This document shows positions 58,681-64,000 of a DNA stretch of 64,000 nucleotides, piece after piece (the stretch's first letter is position 1; every line of letters begins with the position of its first letter). A program made the position numbers and the translations under genes. The notes beneath the pieces were generated by a model. The model was not told the DNA's origin. It was given only the letters and a program-made list of their open reading frames with translations, and made no database searches. Origin of the DNA: Dysidea avara (taxonomy: Eukaryota; Porifera; Demospongiae; Dictyoceratida; Dysideidae); contig NC_089280.1 of assembly GCF_963678975.1 (NCBI RefSeq), positions 19,211,863 to 19,275,862 on the forward strand, given 5' to 3'.

Positions 58681-60123
58681 ATGGCAATTGTTCTTTGTAC
58701 TGGTGGTTTCGAGTACCAGTTTGTCAGCTCACCTCCAGACAGAGTCGTGTGCAAAATATGTCACCTTCCCAGTAGAGACCCTTACCTCACAATGTGTTGT
58801 GGACATGTGTTTTGTAAGTCTTGTCTTGACGGTATGAAGGAAGCTAAAAGCATTGTCAATAACATCTGTCCGGTGTGTCGTGGTGAAGACTTCGTTACAT
58901 TTCCCAACAAGCAAATAGACAGAGAAGTTAAAAGTCTTCACGTGTACTGTACAAACGGAGGGAAAGGTTGTGAGTGGCAAGGTGAAGTTAACTACATTGA
59001 CAATCATCTTATGAAGGATGGAGGTTGTGAGTATGAAGATTTGCTATGTATTAGTGGGTGTGGTGGAATAATACAACGACGAGATTTAACCAAACATGTT
59101 GAGACTGAGTGTCCATGTCGTAAGGTGGACTGCCCATACTGTCAACTTAGAGGAGAACATCAGTTTATAGAGGGGAAACATAAGGAAGAGTGTGATGAAT
59201 ATCCACTGGCTTGTCCTAATAAGTGTGAGGAGGCTATATGTATTCCTCGTAAAGACATGAGTAAGCATAGGAGCGGATGTCCACTGGAAGTGATCAATTG
59301 TGAGTATCATACTATGGGATGTGAGGTGAGAATGACACGTCAAGCACAAAAGGAACACAACAGGGAGAAGATGGAGTATCACTTACAGTTAACCAAGTAT
59401 AAGCTGGATGAAACCAGGGGTGAGTTGAGCAAAACTAAACACGAAACCAAACTAGAGTTGGATGCGACTAATGTCAAGCTGAATGAAGCACTGAAAGAAC
59501 TAACAAGGACTAAAGGGGAACTGTCTGATGTCAAGAGCCAGTTTGCTAATAGAATCACTACTCTTGAACTGCTCCTGCATCAAAGTAATGTTAGTGCAAG
59601 TAATTTTGCAAGTGATGCTAGTGCAAGTAATTTGGTGCCAGCTAAACCTGCTCCAATGATATGGTCTAGGCAATTACATTCAGCCACCCAAGCATCATTG
59701 CGTGGAAACCAAATTATTCCAGTGACTTTTAAGATGACGGGCGTTGCAAAGAAGTTGAAAACTCAGAGAGACTGGTATAGTAACCCTTTTTATACTGACA
59801 TCACGGGATACAGGATACGGCTATGTGTTGATGTTGGCGGTCATGGTAATCATGAAGGCACTCATTGTTCAATGTTTTTACGATTGATGCGAGGTCGACA
59901 TGATAATGACCTGAGTTGGCCATTAAAAATTGAGCTTCAGGTAACCTTGTTAAATCAGATTAATGATGATCAACACTATTCACAAAGATTTCCCTTCATT
60001 GATTATGTTCATGACAGAAATGTAACTCATAGAATATTTCATAATGACATGGCTGAAGCTGGTCTTGGCCACAGTAGTTTTGTTTCCCGCCAAGACCTCA
60101 GTAAGATTACTGCCACTTGTTAG
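58681..60123 (+). CDS. TRAF-like protein: RING, TRAF zinc fingers, coiled coil, MATH
   Basis: Intronless, 480 residues. RING finger with Cys24, Cys27, Cys40, His42, Cys45, Cys48, Cys63 and Cys66, so it should act as an E3 ubiquitin ligase. TRAF-type Cys/His fingers fill residues 90-225 (for example CEWQGEVNYIDNHL, CPNKCEEAICIPRKDMSKH). A coiled coil spans about 226-302, then a spacer with a repeated SASNxxxDASASN, and a MATH domain from about 344. This is the layout of TRAF adaptors in TNF-receptor/Toll signalling. The frame ends at TAG 60121 inside the MATH domain: downstream codons in the same frame read FLKDDCIFVRVCSP then TAA at 60163, exactly the missing last strand. The product is therefore truncated or the stop is read through, edited or mis-sequenced. 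Confidence 0.9.
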   Translation: MAIVLCTGGFEYQFVSSPPDRVVCKICHLPSRDPYLTMCCGHVFCKSCLDGMKEAKSIVNNICPVCRGEDFVTFPNKQIDREVKSLHVYCTNGGKGCEWQGEVNYIDNHLMKDGGCEYEDLLCISGCGGIIQRRDLTKHVETECPCRKVDCPYCQLRGEHQFIEGKHKEECDEYPLACPNKCEEAICIPRKDMSKHRSGCPLEVINCEYHTMGCEVRMTRQAQKEHNREKMEYHLQLTKYKLDETRGELSKTKHETKLELDATNVKLNEALKELTRTKGELSDVKSQFANRITTLELLLHQSNVSASNFASDASASNLVPAKPAPMIWSRQLHSATQASLRGNQIIPVTFKMTGVAKKLKTQRDWYSNPFYTDITGYRIRLCVDVGGHGNHEGTHCSMFLRLMRGRHDNDLSWPLKIELQVTLLNQINDDQHYSQRFPFIDYVHDRNVTHRIFHNDMAEAGLGHSSFVSRQDLSKITATC

Positions 60124-60165
60124 TTCCTTAAGGATGACTGTATTTTTGTTAGAGTGTGTTCACCA
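60124..60165 (+). other. In-frame continuation of the MATH domain after the stop
   Basis: Fourteen codons after the TAG encode FLKDDCIFVRVCSP and end at TAA (60163-60165). The sequence matches the usual closing of TRAF MATH domains (xxLKDDCIFFxV). One base change (CAG to TAG) explains the early stop. Confidence 0.75.
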
Positions 60166-61500
60166 TAATGTTATTGTACATGCAGACAGAGCATTTTATG
60201 TACATTTTTTATTAAGTAAAGTATCATTACTTGGTTGCACTTAACTAGACAAAACATATAAACCAAACTGTTGCCAAAATGGTTACAAAATCTGTTTAGG
60301 GCAGCTGGGAGTATGGTTTGAAGATTCATTTGATTCCTTTTTGTTCATATGCATGAACCACTATTTGAAAATTTATAGATGGGGTGGCTAGTCACCCGCC
60401 ATAAATCTCTTTCGTTAGTACCGTAATGTTACCAAATTATTTGCATATATGAACTAAGTAGCTGCATATTTTCACAGTACAACATTTCAATTTAATAAAA
60501 GAAAAAGAAAGTCTTAATTGCATCACGCAAAAGCAAACTACGTAAGTAGCTGCATTGCATGCTAATCATATTCCAATGCTACCATTAAAAGTTGTTTACA
60601 GGTACTGAGTCAGCTGAAACCTTATAAAATGACCTGGAATCTACAAAAGTGATGTCATGTGACAGGTCAACAGATAGAATAAAAGGACCTTTCAGAAAGG
60701 AATTCAGTCAGTCTAATAGTCAGTGGTAAGAATGTAGTTTGAATAGTACTTTGAGTGAAAGACTATTGTTGTTGTTGCAGAATAGAGATTATAAGGATAG
60801 GACTCAGTACAGCCAGGCTGAAGATATGGGTCTGGGATTTTTTTCAACGTTTTAGTTACATGTTTCTGACTCCCTGTATTCACAGGCTTTAGCCTTCTCA
60901 CAGGTCCCTATAAGCTAGTGGGATAGCATTCACAGACAGACAGATTGGACTAAATTGACTATTTTTTGTTACTGCCAAAATTACTGGTATTACTGTCAAT
61001 ATTCTTTATTCCTTTTAACAGGTCTTTAGAACAGTAGCTGGTAGCACTATACATTAATGAATTATCTAAGATAATGGGTGGTATTAGGTACCACCAGGCA
61101 GAGGAGTTCTTGAAGGAAAATATGGGTCTGTTTTAGGGCTGAATCAAGTTTACTTTCATATACCGTGCATTATTTGCCAGCAAGTCGCCCTTGGCATATT
61201 GTTATACTGCATCAAGATAAGTTGAATTTTAAATTTGGCTATTCAGTGAAAACATACAGGAAATGTTATACGTATAGTTATAACCTATAAGGTAATGTTT
61301 CTTAACTTTCTTCTTGTGGAGTATGTGGTTCACATTTACTTACCCAATAGAACAAACCTAATATAAACTATCAACTCCTTCCTATCACATACTGCAGAAA
61401 TAAATGAGCAGTATGTACACAAGTGTACATGTGATTTATTTGTTTTTACCACTGGTGACAACTCATAATCAACCTAGCTGTACTGGGATTACAAAATACC
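60166..61500. other. Spacer after the TRAF-like gene
   Basis: An AATAAAA signal occurs at 60495-60501, a candidate polyadenylation site for the TRAF-like gene. Otherwise no gene is supported. Confidence 0.4.
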
Positions 61501-61618
61501 TGAAGGACTATATCATGTTACTGTGTGCTTCACTGTACCAGACAATAACATTGTCAGCTCTTTCCCTGATGTCAGGTCTCTCACCTTAAAATCCAGGCCA
61601 GTCACCCACCTTGATTTA

Positions 61619-61806
61619 TTTCTGGATATACCTGTAGGGATCAGTGACGACAGTCACAAGTAGTTTAGTTATGAGCCAATTGTCATATAGAATGTCATAC
61701 AAAGGACCATGTGCATTTATCTGCAGCAGGCTATTAGTGGCTAAATGTACCCATGGAATATGTTGCCACAGATGCCATTTTGCAGTGGTTCCATTCAAGT
61801 ACTTGA
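61619..61806 (-). CDS. Candidate coding fragment of unknown type
   Basis: The minus strand is open and reads VKYLNGTTAKWHLWQHIPWV, then HLATNSLLQINAHGPLYD and ITKLLVTVVTDPYR, followed by AG|GTATAT, a possible donor. The composition looks protein-like and unlike random AT-rich translation, yet no family is recognised. An AG precedes it (TCTAAAG). It may be one exon of a minus-strand gene or a piece of an old element. Confidence 0.3.
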
Positions 61807-61808
61807 CT

Positions 61809-62002
61809 TTAGACTGACTGCTCTATTAGAATGTTTAAATTTTTGGGGAGGGTCACATGCCCTTGTGCCCCCCTTGGATCCTCCACTGGGCTATGGTTTC
61901 CATCCTGGCAAATAATGCAATTTCCAGCAGAACAGTTTACATTGGAAACTACATACTGTGCTACTTCCTTACTAATTACAGCCATCTTGATAATATCCAT
62001 TC
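61809..62002 (-). CDS. Candidate exon with Cys residues, disrupted by repeat sequence
   Basis: After a GTTTGTAG acceptor the minus strand reads MDIIKMAVISKEVAQYVVSN and VNCSAGNCIICQDGNHSP, including a C-x5-C-x2-C cluster. The remainder (from GAGGATCCAAGGGGGGC) resembles hAT-type ends and the CTCTAATAGAG motif, so the exon may have been cut by an insertion. It is in the same frame direction as the fragment just to its left. Function unknown. Confidence 0.3.
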
Positions 62003-62351
62003 TACAAACCTATGAAAGTTTATTTGCAATCCTGGACAGTGTGTTTTAAGTGCCACTATATGACTACTTGTATATTAAAAAATTAATTGTATTTTGATCA
62101 CAATTATGGTGGTGCTATCAGTTCCTAATAAGTGCACATGTAGTATTCAGATTAGGATGCATGTTGATGTAATGTATACGTAATTGTAATTTCATTTCCC
62201 ATGCACAATTTTCAAGATTTTTCTTATATAAATGTATATTTACTACCTTAGGCAAACATTCTCAGGTTACTAAAAACATACATTTATGTATAGCTAATAT
62301 CAAAACTGTATTACAAAGTTGCATAACACCAAGGCTGGCAGCTATAGTTAA

Positions 62352-63110
62352 TCAGTGCTCATGAATCTCCACCTTGATGTAGTTGAAAGTATGTTGCTCA
62401 TTTGTACCCTCCCTGTACACTTCTAACCACAAACCTCTGTCAGGAAAGATAGTACGTGTGTACTGAATCGGTGAAATCAGCCCAGTATCAACAGTATTAT
62501 AACATACACCCCACAATTGGTGTGGCTTAATAGTGAGGACAAGTTCTTCTGGCAAAACAGGTGAAATGTGAGTAGCACCAGGAATTGCTGCACATGCACT
62601 TGAACTGAGGGTATCGCCCATAATTGCTTGTATTCCATGACAACGATTTCCTGATGCTTCTTCTCGCATCTGAAATCCTATTCCATTACTCCCATCGGAT
62701 AAAAAGAACTGAGGACCACTATCACCACTCCATACTTCCCTGTCTAGCCCTACAGTAATGACTACCTCAATGTCAGCATCATTTCCCAGTACATTGGCAG
62801 GTATTAATCGTAACCTGAAGAGCCTGCCATTGTATGAACCACCTACACCATAGGTTAATGATACTCCAGTTACTGAACTGTATAATGGAGTTGTAAAAGT
62901 TGCTTCAGTTTGTATATCAAATGGAGTAAAGAGTTTGAAATAGGGTATGTAGAACTGTTGTCCTTCACTGGCCTTTATTACCTTAAGGGCAATACAGTTG
63001 ATTACAAAGACAATACAGAAATATACATGCTGTATGTTTGGTCATGACTTACACACCTCAGAATGAACTTGAAGAGCAGAACAGATCAATAGCACAATCA
63101 CTTGTATCAT
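62352..63110 (-). CDS. Secreted protein of unknown family, copy C
   Basis: Two exons: 63110-63057 (18 codons, MIQVIVLLICSALQVHSE, signal peptide) and 62981-62352 (209 codons plus stop), joined in phase 0 by a 75-nt intron with GTGTGT donor and CCTTAAG acceptor. Total 227 residues, the same length as A1 and B1 with clear block similarity: FYIPYFKLFTPFDIQTEA, ADIEVVITVGLD, PQFFLSDGSNGIGFQMREEA, RCHGIQAIMGDTLSS, VLPEELVLTIKP and GLWLEVYREGTNEQHTFNYI. Protein identity to A1 looks like about half. It shows that the family predates the tandem duplication. The GT of the acceptor-side codon and weak acceptor tract leave a small uncertainty about the exact splice site. Confidence 0.8.
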
Positions 63111-64000
63111 TGGAAGTTTGATTCTTTCACATAAACACAAAGCTTTATGAATGCACTATCAAATTTCACTGTCACAGTCGACTAGGTCTGATTTTGCTAG
63201 CTGCTTTTTTCAAGCACAGTGATGAGCCGTATGAGTGTCCTGGGGTCTTGATGGAGCCCTGGCCAACCAGGAGATGGTTGTGTGTGGCTGTACAGCCCCG
63301 TGGCCGGTGTTGGACAATGACCTGTGCTGTAAATTTCCTTTCATTTTAGCCAGTTTTGAGCCCTGAATGGCCCGTAACTTGGCCCAATTCATCCCAAAAC
63401 GTTCCTCTTCAATTTTTAAACAGCATCGATATCTTTCCCACCTTCCAGGGCCTCACACTCTAATTATTTAAAATCAGCATTTCTCGATACTTTTGAATGG
63501 GCGATAAGACCGGTTTTCCCAGAGACAGTCACATATTATATAGCTATACAGTCGTACGATATACATCAAATGCCGTCTTATGCTATAATCAGTGTCTTTT
63601 ATAGTGTAAATTTGATGATGCATGTCCTTAACTGATTAGAGTAAGACACCCACCAATAGGAAGTCAGTCAAGAGCACTAAATATGGATGCTCCATTGCAT
63701 CATAAATTTCTCCCCTCCTTTATAGTACAGAATTTATAGGTTCTGTGCATGGTATCTGTCTATTACAGTACATTGTTGTACTGGAGCTGTGATGTTTCAG
63801 CTCCCTGGGATACTATCAGCAACTAGCTGCCTATCCCAGTCACAAAGCAATCAATAAATAGATTAATGACGTCGATAATTGCTGTTTTACGCTTGTGTAC
63901 GATTTACTTTGTCCTTTGGAGGAGGTGATTCGTACCAAGTTGTTACCAAACCTGACTGGACAGTGTGCATTTAACAATGTAGAACGTGAATTACTTTCTC
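63111..64000. other. Upstream of copy C; CG-richer repeat-like block
   Basis: Positions 63225-63530 are less AT-rich and contain no supported ORF. The texture (CCCGTAACTTGGCCCAATTC, GGCGATAAGACCGG) is unlike the neighbouring host DNA and suggests a repeat with copies elsewhere. The last 450 bp hold nothing recognised. Confidence 0.4.

Noticed and set aside
59086-59382. 98-codon minus-strand frame
   Set aside because: Antisense of the TRAF zinc-finger coding region.

Overview
This is an AT-rich metazoan genomic window with split genes, GT/AG introns, dense interspersed repeats and few intact genes. The gene content points to an early-branching animal, most likely a demosponge. The clues are a single-exon RING/TRAF/MATH protein, a TKL-like kinase joined to coiled-coil exons, HIRAN and Ulp1-protease genes of a type common in sponges and cnidarians, and CR1/L2-like LINE ends with ATCATAA-type tails. 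The organism call is inference; no species-specific marker was recognised.

Region 1 (1-10.6 kb) holds a minus-strand gene. A kinase exon (10557-9646) is followed by phase-0 exons that add charged helical sequence (8701-8528, 3656-3525, 2921-2841 and perhaps 2293-2234). A roughly 380-bp TG/CA microsatellite begins about 16 nt beyond one of its splice donors. The introns carry small DNA elements.

Region 2 (10.9-25.7 kb) is repeat-rich: broken copies of one retroelement family, a long foldback element inserted into one of them, CR1-like LINE 3' ends, hAT-like elements (one with a clear 8-bp target duplication) and a candidate signal-peptide first exon at 24.2 kb.

Region 3 (26.0-51.5 kb) is a direct tandem duplication of about 10 kb. 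Each unit has one intact two-exon gene for a 227-residue secreted protein of unknown family (minus strand) and one decayed relative in opposite orientation. Comparing the units gives empty and filled sites for several insertions. The largest is a 5.05-kb composite element, present only in unit B, that starts with a 322-bp palindrome and holds a 3.4-kb minisatellite. A third family member lies at 62.4-63.1 kb.

Region 4 (51.7-60.1 kb) has exons of a plus-strand gene ending in a partial PHD-like zinc finger, a hAT-like element, a cluster of perfect hairpins, a HIRAN-domain reading frame split by a LINE insertion, an Ulp1/C48-type protease, a convergent pogo/Tigger-type transposase with one frameshift, a LINE end, and an intronless TRAF-like gene whose reading frame stops inside the last strand of its MATH domain. 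Region 5 (60.1-64 kb) holds weak candidate exons and the third secreted-protein gene.

The genes form no operon-like pathway. The window is best read as duplicated and mobile DNA around a few immune- or signalling-type genes (kinase, TRAF) and one lineage-restricted secreted family.
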